From Anthoceros angustus (Eukaryota; Streptophyta; Anthocerotopsida; Anthocerotales; Anthocerotaceae): a stretch of 64,000 nt of DNA. The stretch covers positions 1 to 64,000 of the forward strand of contig VJWM01000260.1 in assembly GCA_010909165.1 (NCBI GenBank). Direction: 5' to 3'. The notes beneath the pieces were generated by a model. The model did not search any database. It was not told the origin of the DNA and saw only the letters and a program-made list of their open reading frames with translations. How positions within the stretch are numbered: position 1 is the stretch's first letter; each line of letters opens with the position of its first letter. The translations under genes and the position numbers were made by a program. Of this stretch, positions 1-12,600 are shown in pieces.

Positions 1-3000
1 GCCACAACACTAGCTTCCTCAAGCGCAACTACTCCTCCGGTGCTTCAATGCCTTTGGACTCGGCCCTCCTCGATGGCACCACCACCTCATATCCTCCTCC
101 AACTTTGCCTCGGGCTCTACCGCCGTTAGATCCACACTCTGGTTGCCTCGGTGCGCATCCTTTGAAGACTCAATCACCTCACCCGTCGCCAACAACCTCG
201 GCCTCCAGCATGGCAACCACCTCCCTCGACTCAACGTCTTCTTGAGTTACCTCGGCCGCTCCACAACCCAACAACCTCACGCCTGCCGCCTTGACCGGCC
301 GGCTTCTTTGGTTCGGCTTTGGCTTCAACCGTGGCTCGGGCTCGGCCCGGCCTCGGTGGGTGTCAAGGTGATGTCCTGCTGCCACCTCCGCGGGCTCGGC
401 AATGTCCTCCTCAGCGTTGCCCCACACCGACTCCACCGCCGGCTCCTCGTGCGCAACCAACCGGCAATTCCTCCTTGACCTCGGCACGCATGTGAAGATG
501 CTTCCTCGAGTCCACCTTGAGCTCCTCGGGTGTCACTGCACCACTTCTTCCACAGCCTCCGTGACACTCGGCGCGGCTCGGCCTCGGCGCTCACAACACT
601 AGCTTCCTCAAGCGCAACTACCTCCGGTGCTTCAATGCCTTTGGACTCGGCTTCCTCGCCTCGGCATGCACCACTCATGATCCTCCTCCAACTTTGCCTC
701 GGCTCACTGCCCCATTGCAGATCCACACTCGGCGCATCCTTTGAAGACTCAATCACCTCACCCACGTCGGCAACAACCTCGGCCTCAAGCCAACCACCTC
801 CCTCGACTCAGCGTCTTCTTGAGTTACCTCGGCCGGCTCCACAACTCCGGACCCAACAACCTCATGGGCCGGCCGGCCCGGCCGGCTTCTTCTTGACTTT
901 GGGTTCGCTTTGGCTTCAACCTGGCTCGGGCTCGGGCTCGGCCTCAGGCTGGGTGTCAAAGGTGATGTCCTTGCTTGCCACCTCCGCGGGCTCAGCTGCA
1001 ATGTCCTCCTCCAGCAACGTTGGCTCGCCCACACTCAGCTCCACCGCTGCTGGCTCCTCGTGCGCAACCACTGGCAATTCCTCCTTGACCTCGACGGCGG
1101 CATCATGTGAAGATGCTTCCTCCGAGTCCACCTTGGGCTCCTCGGGTGTCACCGCATGCACCACTTCTTCCACAGCCTCCGTGACACTCGGCGCAGCACT
1201 CGGCTCCTCGGCGCTCACAACACTAGCTTCCTCCGACGCAACTACCTCCTCCGGTGCTTCAATGCCTTTGGACTCGGCTTCCTCAGGCTCAGCATGCACC
1301 ACTACTGTATCCTCCTCCAACTTTGCCTCGGGCTCTACCGCCGCTGCCGAATCCACACTCTCGGTTGCCTCAGGTGCTGCATCCTTTGAAGACTCAATCA
1401 CCTCACCCACGTCAGCAACAACCTCAGCCTCAACCGCGGCAACCACCTCCCTCGACTCAACGTCTTCTTGAGTTACCTCGGCCGGCTCCACAACTTCGGA
1501 CCCAACAACCTCATGGCTGCCTTCGGCTTCCGGCCGGCTTCTTCTTCGGCTTTGGGTTCAGCTTTGGCTTCAACCTGTGGCTCGGGCTCGGGCTCGGCCT
1601 CAGGCTGGGTGTCAAAGGTGATGTCCTTGCTTGCCACCTCCGCGGGCTCAGCTGCAATGTCCTCCTCCAGCAACGTTGGCTCGCCCACACTCAGCTCCAC
1701 CGCTGCTGGCTCCTCGTGCGCAACCACTGGCAATTCCTCCTTGACCTCGACGGCGGCATCATGTGAAGATGCTTCCTCGAGTCCACCTTAGGCTCCTCGG
1801 GTGTCACCGCATGCACCACTTCTTCCACAGCCTCCGTGACACTGGCGGCGACTCGGCTCCTCGGCGCTCACAACACTAGCTTCCTCCGGCGCCTACCTCC
1901 TCCTCGGTGCTTCAATGCCTTTGGACTCGGCTTCCTCAGGCTCATGCACCACTCACATCCTCCTCCAACTTTGCTCCTGCCTCACTTTCTTGCCTGCCTC
2001 GCACTTTGCATCCTTTGAAGACTCAATCACCTCACCCATGCGTCGAACAACCTCGGCCTCAACGCGGCAACCACCTCCCTCGACTCCGCCTTCTTGAGTT
2101 ACCTCGGCCGGCTCCACAACCCGGACCCAACAACCTCGCCATGCCTCGGCGGCCGCCTTCTTGACTTCTCGGGGTTGACTTTGGCTTCAACCAGCCTGGG
2201 CTCGGGCTGGGCTCGGCCTCACCGGGTGTCAAGGTGATGTCGCTTGCCACCTCAGGCGGGCCTGCAATGTCCTCCTCCCCGTTGGCTCGCCCACACTTAG
2301 CCTCCACCACCGGCGGCTCCTCGTCTTGCAAACCACCGGCAATTCCTCCTTGACCTCGGCGGCGGCATCGCAAGATGCTTCCTCCGAGTCCACCTTGGCT
2401 CCTCGGGTGTCCGCATGCACCACTTCTTCCAGACCTGTGACACTCGGCGCGCACTTTTCGGCTCCTCGCGCTCACAACACTAGCTTCCTCCGACGCAACC
2501 ACCTCCTCCGGTGCTTCAATGCCTTTGGACTCGGCTTCCTCGGGCTCAAGCATGCACCACTCGTATCCTCCTCCAGCACTTTGGGCTCTACACTTGCCGA
2601 ATCCACACTCTCGGTTGCCTCAGTCGCATCCTTTGAAGACTCAATCACCTCACCCACGGCCGACCTCGGCCTCAAATGGCAACCACCTCCCTCGACGCGT
2701 CTTCTTGAGTTACCTCGGCCGGCTCCACAACCCGGACCCAACAACCTCATGGTGCGCCTTGGCCGGCAACCGAGCCGGCTTGACTTCTTCTTGCTTTGGG
2801 TTCGGCCTTTGGCTTCAACCCTGGCTCGGGCTCGGCCCGGCCTCGGCCTCAGTGATGTCAAAATTGATGTCTGCTTGCCACCTCAGCGGGCTCATTGCAA
2901 TGTCCTCCTCCGGCCAACGTTCGCTCACCCACACTCGGCTCCACATTGCTGGCTCTCGTCTCTTGACCAGCAATTCCTCCTTGACCTCGGCGGCATCATG

Positions 3001-6000
3001 TGAAGATGCTTCCTCGAGTCCACCTTGAGCTCCTCGGGTGTCACCGCATGCACCACTTCTTCCACAAGTGACACTCGGTATGACACTCTCCTCGGCGCTC
3101 CACAGCACTAGCTTCCTCCTCGTACCAACACCTCCTCACGTGCTTCAATGCCTTTGGACTCGGCTTCCTCGGGCTCGGCATGCACCACTCACCATATCCT
3201 CCTCCAACTTTGCCTCGGGCTCTACCGCTGTTGCAGATCACACTCTCGGTTGCCTCAGCTGCATCCTTTGAAGACTCAATCACCTGCCATCCGGCCAACC
3301 TCACCTCAGCAACCACCTCCCTCGACTCAAGCGTCTTCTTGAGTTACCTCGCCGCTCACAACTTCGGACCCAACAACCTCGCCATTTGCCTTGACCCGGC
3401 CGGCCGGCTTCTTCTTGGCTTTGGGTTGACTTTGGCTTGGCTTTGGCTCGGGCTGGCCTCGGTGGGTGTCAAGGTGATGTCCTGCCACCTCCACCTCCAG
3501 CGGGCTCGGTGCAATGTCCTCCTCGGCCAAAGAACGTTGGCTCGCCCCACCTCGGCTCCACCGCTGCGGCTCCTCGTGCGCAACCAGCAGTTCCTCCTTG
3601 ACCTCGACGGCATCATGTGAAGATGCTTCCTCCGAGTCCACCTTGGGCTCCTCGGGTGTCACCGATGCACCACTTCTTCCACAGCCTCAGTGACTTTCGG
3701 CATGACTCGGCTCCTCAGCTCACAACACTAGCTTCCTCCGGCGCAACTACCTCCTCGTGCTTCAATGCCTTTGGACTCGGCTTCCTCGGAGCTCGGCACC
3801 ACCACAGATCCTCCTCAACTTTGCCTCGGGCTCTACTGGCCGCCGAATCCCACCTCTCGGTTGCCTCGGTCTTTGCATCCTTTGAAGACTCAATCCTCAC
3901 CCACGTGTGCCAACCTCAGCCTCAACGCATGCCAACCACCTCCCTCGACTCAACGTCTTCTTGAGTTACCCCGGCCGGCTCCACAACGGACAACAACCTC
4001 ATGGTTGAGCTTCGGCCTTGACCCGGCCGGCTTCTTCTTGACTTTGGGTTCAGCTTTGGCTTCAACCTTTGTGGCTCTGGCTCGGCCTCAATTTGGGTGT
4101 CAGAGGTGATGTCCTTGCTTGCCACCTCAGGCTCATCACAATGTCCTCCTCCGGCGTTGGCTCGCCCACACTCGGCTCCACGCTGCGCTCCACCGTCTTA
4201 ACCAGCAGCAATTCCTCCTTGACCTCGGCCAGGCGGCATCATGAAGATGCTTCCTCCGAGTCCACCTTGGGCTCCTCGGGTGTCACCGCCACCACTTCTT
4301 CCACACGCCTCGGCGACACTCGGCGCGGCACTCAGCTCTCGGCGCTCACAACACTAGCTTCCTCCGACGCAACTACCTCCTCCCGTGCTTCAATGCCTTT
4401 GGACTCGGCTTCCTCGGGCTCGGCACCACTCACATATCCTCCTCCAACTTTGCCTCGGGCTCTCTGGCCATTGCCAGAATCCACACTCTCGGTTGCCTCG
4501 GTCGCATCCTTTGAAGACTCAATCACCTCACCCATCGACAACCTCAGACCTCAACGCGGCAACCACCTCCCTCGACTCAACGTCTTCTTGAGTTACCTGG
4601 CCGCTCCACAACTTGGACCCAACAACCTCCATGGCGCCCGGCCGGGCTCGCCGGCTTCTTCTTCGGCTTGACGGCCGGCTTTGGCTTCAACGTGGCTCGG
4701 GCTCGGCTTGACTCGGCCTCAGTAGGTGTCAAAGTGATGTCCTTCTTGCCACCTCCAGGCTCACCGCAATGTCTCCCTCCGGCCAGCGGCTGTCGCCCCA
4801 CTCGGCTCCACATGCTTTGGCTCCTCGTGCGCAACCACCGGCAATTCCTCCTTGACCTCGGCCAGGCGGCATCATGTGAGATGCTTCCTCACGAGTCCAC
4901 ACCTTGGGCTCCTCGGTGTCACCCGCGCACCACTTCTTCCCGACCCTCCCAGGTGCCACTTTCAAGTACAAGACTCCTCGGTAACTCACAACACTAGCTT
5001 CCTCGACGCAAACGCCTTCCCTCCTGGGGTGCTGGCCTTTGGACTCGGCTTCCTCGGGCTCGCGTACCACCTCATGATCCTCCTCCAACTTTGCCTCGGG
5101 CTCTCAGCCTTGCCGAATCCACTCTCGGTTGCACTCGGTGTCGCATCCTTTGAAGACTAATCACCTCACCACGTCGGCCAACAACCTCCGGCCTCAACGC
5201 GACAACCACCTCCCACGACTCAACGTCTTCTTGAGTTACCTCGGCCGGCTCCCGGACCCAACAACCTCATGGCGCCCGGCCCGGCGGCTGACGGCTTCTT
5301 CTTGGCTTTGGGTTCGGCTTTGGCTTCAACGTGGCTCGGGCTCGGGCTCGGCTCGGCCTCGAGCGGGTGTCAAGGTGATGTCTTCTTGCCACCTCATGGC
5401 TCGGTGCAATGTCCTCCTCCAGCTAACGTTGGCTCGCCCCACTCGCTCCAGCCGTCTGGCTCCTCGTAGCAACCGCGGCAATTCCTCCTTGACCTCGACG
5501 CGCATCATGTGAAGATGCTTCTCCGAGTCCACCTTGGGCTCCTCGGGTGTCACCTGCGCACCACTTCTTCCATGACCTCCGTGACACTGGCGCGACTCGG
5601 CCCTCGCGCTTCCAACACTAGCTTCCTCGACACAACCACCTCCTCCGGTGCTTCATGCCTTTGGACCCGCCCCTCAGATGCACCACCATCGTATCTCCTC
5701 CAGCTGCTGGGCTCTACACTTGTGCCCGAATCCACACTCGGTTGCCTCGGTCTGCATCCTTGAAGACTCAATCACCTCACCCACGTCGGCCAACAACCTC
5801 AGCCTCAACCAGCAGCAACCACCTCCCTCGACGCCTCTTGAGTTACCCCAGCCTGGCTCCACAACTCGACCCAACAACCTCATGGGCGCCGACTCGGACC
5901 GGCTTCTTCTTGACTTTGGGTTGACTTTGGCTTCAGCACCTTGGCTCGGGCTCTACCAGCCTCAAGGGTGTCAAGGTGATGTCGCTCTTGCCACCTCCAT

Positions 6001-7800
6001 GGGCTCAGCAATGTCCTCCTCCAGCCGCGTTGGCTCGCCCTCACTCCACCGCTGCTGGCTCTCGTCGCAACCACATTCCTCCCGACCTCGGCCGTGGCAT
6101 CATGTGAAGATGCTTCCTCCGAGTCCACCTTGGCTCCTGTGTCACTGCACCACTTCTTCCACGACCTCCGTGACACTCGGGCGACCTCAGCTCCTGGCGC
6201 TCACAACACTAGCTTCCTCCGACGCAACTTCCTCCGGTGCTCAATGCCTTTGACTCTACATTCCTCATTCCGGCGTGCACCACTCATATCCTCCTCCAAC
6301 TTTGCCTCGGGCTCTACCGCCGCTGCCGAATCCACACTCTCGGTTGCCTCGGTGTCTGATCCTTTGAAGACTCAATCACCTCACCCACGTCGGCAACAAC
6401 CTCACCTCAACCTTGGCACCACCTCCCCCGACTCAACGTCTTCTTGAGTTACCTGGCCGGCTCCACAACCCGGACCCAACAACCCTCGCCTTGCCTTCGC
6501 CCGGCCCAGCTCGCCCGGCTTTGGGTTCGGCTTTGGCTGGCAACATGGCTGGCTCGGGCTCGGCCCGGTGTCAGTGTCAAGGTGATGTCCACTTGCCACC
6601 TCCAGCTGGGCTCATTGCAATGTCCTCCTCCGAAATGCGTTGTCGCCCACTTTTCGGCTCCACCACCTGCTCCTCGTGCAACCACCAGCAATTCCTCCTT
6701 GACCTCGACATCATGGAAGATGCTTCCGAGTCCACCTTGGGCTCCTCGGGTGTCACCGCATGCACCACTTCTTCCAACGTGACACTCCAGTGACACTCGG
6801 CTCCTCGGCGCTCCTGCCCAACCTAGCCCTCCGAACACCTCCTCCGGTGCTTCAATGCCTTTGGACTCGGCTTCCTCTCATCGGCACCACCACTCTGTAT
6901 CCTCCTCCAACTTTGCCTCGGGCTCTACATTGCCGAATCCACACTCGGTTGCCTGGTTCTTGCATCCTTTGAAGACTCAATCACCTCACATCGCCAGCTA
7001 ACAACCTCGGCCTCAACCGCGGCAACCACCTCCCTCGACTCAACGCCTTCTTGAGTTACCTCGGCGGCTCCACAACTTGGACTAACAACCTCTGTGGCCT
7101 TCCGCCCGGCTCCGCCCGGCTTCTTCTTGACTTTGGGTTGCTTTGGCTTCTTTTGTAGCTCGGGCTCGGGCTCGGCCTGCCGGGTGTCAAGATGTCCTTG
7201 CTTGCCACCTCCCATGAGCTCACCGCACGTCCTCCTCCAACGACTGGCGTTGACGCCCACTCACTCCACGCTGGCTCCTCGTCAACCGGCAATTCCTCCC
7301 ACTTGACCTGACGGCATCATGTGAAGATGCTTCTCCGAGTCCACCTTGGGCTCCTGGTGTCACCGCATGCACCACTTCTTCCACAGCCTCCGTGACACTC
7401 GGTAGCTCAGCTCTCGGCGCTCACAACACTAGCTTCCTCCGACGCAACTACCTCCTCCGGTGCTTCAATGCCTTGGTTCGGCTTCCTCGAGGCTCGGCAT
7501 GCACCCTCTTGATCCTTCTCCAACTTTGCCTCCGGCTCTATTACCACTGCCGAATCCACACTCTTGTTTGCCTCAGGTGCTGCATCATTTGAAGTCTCAA
7601 TCTCCTCATCCACGTCAGCAGCAACCTTACCCTGAGCTGCGGGAACCACCTCGCTCGACTCACCGTCTTGTTGAGTTATCTCAGCCGGCTCCACAACTCT
7701 GAACCCAATAACCTCATGGCTTGCCTTTCCTACGGCTGCGGCTTTCCCTGCTAGCGCAACGCTTATGTCCTTGGTTTTCACTTTTGCCGGGTCATTTGCA
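1..7800. repeat. Tandem array, about 12.5 units of roughly 619 bp
   Basis: The landmark CTTGAGTTACCTCGGC (with variants) recurs near 241, 820, 1470, 2096, 2710, 3343, 3962, 4592, 5237, 5845, 6448, 7054 and 7673, an average spacing of about 619 bases. Each unit codes on the minus strand for a Glu/Val/Ala-rich segment of about 200 residues with phrases such as PAEVTQEDVESREVV and EEPKVDSEEASS. Units near 916-1733 and at 7407-7838 read through; the others carry many 1-10 base deletions, largely in GC-rich words. The array touches the left edge, so the copy number is a minimum. Confidence 0.93.
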
Positions 7801-9684
7801 AGGTCTCCTTCCTTCGGCGTTGTCTCGATATTGGGTGTCTGAGATGCCTGCCAGCGTTGCTAGTGTTAGTTTGGGAAGATACGGCAGAGGTCTTCAAGAA
7901 AGTGAGGTTTAAAGCGTACCTGGTAAGGAAGTGGCGCGACTGGTCTGGTTGTGTCAGACTTGGACAGCGTCTCTTGAGAGATGGATGTTTCAGACAACAG
8001 GCCTGCAGAACCCTTCAAGTTTGCATCTTTCCCCGCGGGTGAATTGAACTCCTGGAATGGTTGAACTGGAAACTCTGGAGGGTCCACAGGGCTCGACCTT
8101 TGACGATAGTGTTCTGTGGGCGCAATTGTCTCTGCGCTTCTGTCCGTCTGGTGGAGACTGTCATTTTCCAAGTCTAAGTATCCCTCCCGCAGCTGGCCTC
8201 CAATGTCTGTTGATGTGGAAGAGGGATAAATCTGAACCTTTGTTTCCTGCTGACTTTGATCGGAGTCTGACTCAGGCTTGTAGATCTTCTCAAAATCTGT
8301 TGAAGAGTCCGAGAGAGAATCTCGACGAACGGCTAAACTGTCCGCTTTGTCAAAACTCGATGATTCCTCAGATATCACAGACACCGGTGATGATGGTGCG
8401 TCTGCAAGCTGGCCTCTGTTGACACTGATGCTCACTCTAAAATCAGGAACTTCTCCCAAATTTGATGCAGCCGCTGGGGCATTTGGGTGTTTGTCTTTGT
8501 CCTCGGTTGCCGGAAGGTCACGCCCGGATAGCCTAACCGCTGCAGCTTCATGAATACTGTCCGGTGCCTTCACAGGAAACGGTTCCTCGGCCACAAGCTC
8601 CCAGTTCTCAGCTCGCCCCTTATCTGATTCTTGAAAGTAGACAGGGGATGTAGGCAGGCTTTCAACAGGTCTGGCCGGGGGAGGGCCGGCGATCTTGCTG
8701 TCTTGTTGGATGACTGTCGGGACTGGAAACAAAGCAAGAGCTGTGAGGGTTGAGGGAACGTTGTCATCCTGGGGGGATCCCTCGACGGGGCGAACTGCAG
8801 CCGGACCAATAGCGTTGGCGTCGAGATACTCAGATTCAGACTTCGAAAAGTCTGGGATGGGCAGGAGCTCTTCTGGTGCATCGTGAAACTTGTCTGAACC
8901 CTCATCCCCTGAAAAAATTGGTGACTTGGGCGGCGTGGCTTCACTCTGCTTTACAGCTGCCTCAGTTGCTGGTGGTGCCGACGTACTGGACATAGTCCTT
9001 ATCGACAAAGCAGACGCTGCGGGCAGGCCAGAAGCAGGTGCCTGCTGAGTGATCGCACTCTCGTAGAGGTTGGCTTGGTCATGGGCCAGATAGAGCTGTT
9101 CGTCATCAGAATCCTCATCCTTGAAGGACACAATGTCAGAATACTTCAGTCAGATGAATGTGCTAGAGGTGCTAAGACAACTGCTCCAAATGTCACAACT
9201 TGGGATTCTCAAAACGTTCCTAAGGTCTAAGGTGAGCACCATACGGTTGACACTTTAACACACAGGGCCCCCATACCACACGCAAAGACACCACGATGCA
9301 CCAAACATCCGTAAGAATGTTTCTCCGGTCCGCAACCCTAGACTAGCGAAAACAAGCCAGCTCATGTAGAGCAAAAAAGAGAGCAACAAAAAGGCTTCCA
9401 GGTCGTGGAGTTCAAAGGTAGCTTACATCAGCGAGAAAGCGTTTGAGAACCTCATGCTCTTTCAGCGTGGAAGAAAAAGCTGGTGTGCTGCGGGTGCTGG
9501 AGCCTCCAAATGAAACAGAGGTCCGAAAGGTCGAAGCTCTCTCTCCTGATTTCACGGTCGTCAAAGTAGCGGTCTGTGGCGGAGTCAGTCTCCTCGAAGT
9601 GGAAGTGGTCGGAGATCCTGGTGCGGACTCTGTGTCCGTGTCCACATTTCTGGTTACTCTCTCTTTGCTGGAACACTTACCCAT
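1..9684 (-). CDS. Acidic tandem-repeat protein with predicted N-myristoylation, multi-exon, 3' end outside window
   Basis: Three exons join in phase 0 on the minus strand: exon 1 9684-9427 (86 codons, donor GTAAGC), exon 2 9143-7920 (408 codons, donor GTACGC) and exon 3 from 7838 leftwards (81-base intron, acceptor CTCAG). The protein starts MGKCSSKE, a fit to the MGxxxS N-myristoylation signal with Cys4 next to it for palmitoylation, so I infer a membrane-anchored protein. Exon 2 is Ser/Pro/Asp/Glu-rich and probably disordered. Exon 3 begins TPNIETTPKEGD and runs into Glu/Val/Ala-rich repeats of about 200 residues. As assembled, exon 3 meets a stop at 7407 after 144 codons, because the repeat copies carry many small indels. 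I recognise no catalytic domain and assign no function. Long Ser/Thr-rich frames on the other strand are shadows. Confidence 0.7.
916..1733 (-). other. Open-frame repeat units inside the array
   Basis: Two adjacent units keep long minus-strand frames (1491-916, 191 codons; 1733-1473, 86 codons). They show the ancestral repeat best: Glu-rich, with an EPEAEPEPEP-like tract and alternating VEPAEV and EEASVVSAEE phrases. The stretches near 945-1120 and 1605-1780 are essentially identical, which points to recent duplication or to more accurate sequence than in neighbouring units. The break between the two frames lies in the Pro/Glu/Lys-rich linker. Confidence 0.75.
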
Positions 9685-12600
9685 GATGATGTCGCAGTAT
9701 GGTCAATTACCTTTCGAACTAAACCTGTTCCTGGAAAACTGAAGATCACCTCAAGCTAGCACAAGGGCACATATACAAAATAAGCACGACCTTATAGACA
9801 CAGAAAAAGGTTAGTGCAACCGGGTGATGATTGAAACGAATGCGAGGTACCTCAGCAATAATAAACCGCTTGCAAGCACCTGCACAGACAATTGCGTAAA
9901 ATGGCAAAAGGTTTGGTGGAAAGAAACGAATCTGTCCCCGAGCAGCAGAGCACTCGAGTAGTCTCAAAGTCAAAACCTGCCTGCGTTCCAAAATGGCAAG
10001 CTGGATGGACGATGGGGTCAGTTTAAACACAAGATCAGACCCTCCTCACAAACCCTAACATCTGTCGTCGTCGACAAACAATTTCGAGCACCTCAAGCGA
10101 TCTGACAACAGACAAGGCCTATGAGGCTGAAACCTGCTAGCTGTGAGAAAAATAGGCAAGCAGATGCCCCCCCCCAGTGTGCCGGTCGAAGCAAAGATGA
10201 TAAATCCGACAATGACGCTGTTTCAGTCCCCAGTGTGTGACGGGGCCTAGTAGGGTGAAGAAGCGAAATCTGGATACCCAAAATTGGATCCGGTTTGCTC
10301 TCCGAGATATATCACGTAAAACTATGCAGTGGTTCAAACTGCTGGGCAAGAAAGAATGGCAAGCCTGCGGGAACGTACTACATCAATTGGTATGTTCCTG
10401 TCAGAAAGACTGGCCACGGGAACACATGAGCATTCAAGCAAATTGGTGGGCTTGGGAACCGCAAGTGGGATGTAGGATGTGAAGGGTGGCAGCTGGGCGC
10501 AACAATTGGGCAGAGGAGGGTGGACGTGGAGTCCGAAGATTCGGGCACAGGAGTGGGAAACGAGATGCGAACACAGCAGAACTGAAGTGCGTGCAGCCTG
10601 AAAGAGGGACGTAGAGCTTGAAAGCGAGAATCCAGAAGGAGCAAAAGCACGGGAGACGATCGGCAATGGCAACAGGAGAAGCGAAAGCGGTGGCACTCAA
10701 TGTCGGGGGTGGGGGTATAACAAGGAGGAGCTCGCTATCACTCTGAACTCTGGAGCGCACATGCGAAGTGGAAGAGAGAGCAAGGGTGGCAGGCCACGGA
10801 AATTTGAGTCTGGGCCCAGGGGCCCAGCATCCACTGAGTCGTTTATGGCCCTTGCATTGCTGGACAGCGATACCGTCGTCCCTTCACAGGTGGGCGTTCC
10901 TCCTTGCGTCAGCCGTCCGGTTTGCTCTTCTCACAATTTCCTAGACGTTAGTCACGACTAGCCTTATATAACACAGGGTGGTGTAAAGTGAGCTCTGACT
11001 CCTGTAACAGCACATGGTCATGAGCCAGATGCGTGACCAAGATTCAGGAGTTCAGTCACAAATTTCTGGACGGATAAGTCTCGGAAGTATGTAGTTGCCT
11101 CCAACGTTTGGCTGTCGTCTGAAGCAGACGGGAAAATCGAAGGGGGTTGGTGCGGGGTTATGACATTACGTGGGTGGGAGGGCCCTGTAGATCGTACCTT
11201 TTACTCAGAAGAATTGCTTGTCAAGGCGAGGCATGTCAGACTCGGTGTCTCCACGATAAACAGCGACTCTCACTTTTTACCTCACTTCATACCTCATTGT
11301 TGTAAGTTAACTCTCTGGCAGGCCATATGCATCCATTGTGCGGCTTCGCTGTTCATGGCAGGACTCGGAGTCACATGCCGGGGTGGAGTTCTCGGTCAGA
11401 AAGTGGGGCTGCTTTTCAGTCGATTCCTGTGTGAAATACGACTGCTGGGCGTGAATGTGAGAATCCGTCTGAAAGTACTGTACATACACGGAAGCATGCA
11501 ACACGGCCGCTCACCCTACTAGATGCCCAACCTACACCAGCCGTATCAATGTCTTGCGACCTCCAGATATGTACTATTGCGCTACAGGAGATAAAACCCT
11601 CTGGTGGAGGTGAAAGCGCCTGCAGTCGGAGCCTCTTCTGCGCTCCTTTGCGTGTGTCCTCGTTTTCGAGCACGATCTTGTTTCTTCCAATTCTACAAAG
11701 CTCAGGTTCTCTAAAAAAGAGGGTGCCTGCAGTCGATGCATCATTAGTGCGTCTATCTATCTGCACTAATCGTCACACCCATACATATGTATTTATCGCA
11801 ACGCAACCGCACTCCGTTGGCAATGGATGCAGCAGAGCAAAGCCGGCCTCTTCACGTGGGTTTCCAGGAAACCGTACTACTGGTCTGCCCAGCTGCCAGT
11901 TCCAGTCCTGTGAGAGTGCTGCCAGCGTGACATCCAGCCAATCCTCGTACATAGACACAAGCTGGCCTGGAGGCCGGACGCACTTCCAAGTTCCATACAA
12001 GTCGGGAAGCACTCCCATAGCCGGTGCGTACTACACTAAGTGTCATCTTGCTTGGCTGGCCCATTGTCTCCGTCCATGAAGTGCGACTGCGAAACTTTGG
12101 CAGGAGCACAAGAACCTCTTCGTTGGCAGTCGTTTGACGTGACAATTCCCGTTCAAAGCATACGCATGCATCATGTGTAACTTTTCATGTGTATGACGTA
12201 TAATAGGAGATTAGGAAGTATGTAACAAGTTTTTCAGCCTTGGCCCTTGGGAGCTGGGAGGACGCATCCCCAGTTCAAGTTAGTTGTACTTGGACCCATT
12301 ACCAATGAATGGCGCTAGCTGTGTTCTGCAAACATACATATGTAATTACACGTTCACAGGCACAGCAGGCCCCACTTCTGCACTTATTACTACTGCCGTG
12401 CGATGTGCACCGAGTTCATTGCTTGTACGCGTCCGGCCCGGGTGGTCCCAAGAACCAAGGCTTTATCCATGCAGGTACAGGTGAAAACTTAACCTGTTAC
12501 ACTGGATTCACACAACAAGCCCTAGCATCTCAAGGGTTACTTGCTGGCCCAGAAAGTTGAGACGCACTCAAAAATGAAAGGAATATCGAGGGCCCACTGT

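Noticed and set aside
530-1471. 313-codon Ser/Thr-rich plus-strand frame over the repeat array
   Set aside because: It is the complement of the minus-strand Glu/Val/Ala repeat, which joins in phase with two upstream exons; no start, signal or splice support exists on the plus strand.
11549-12079. 176-codon plus-strand frame
   Set aside because: Low-information composition with overlapping opposite-strand frames and no motif.
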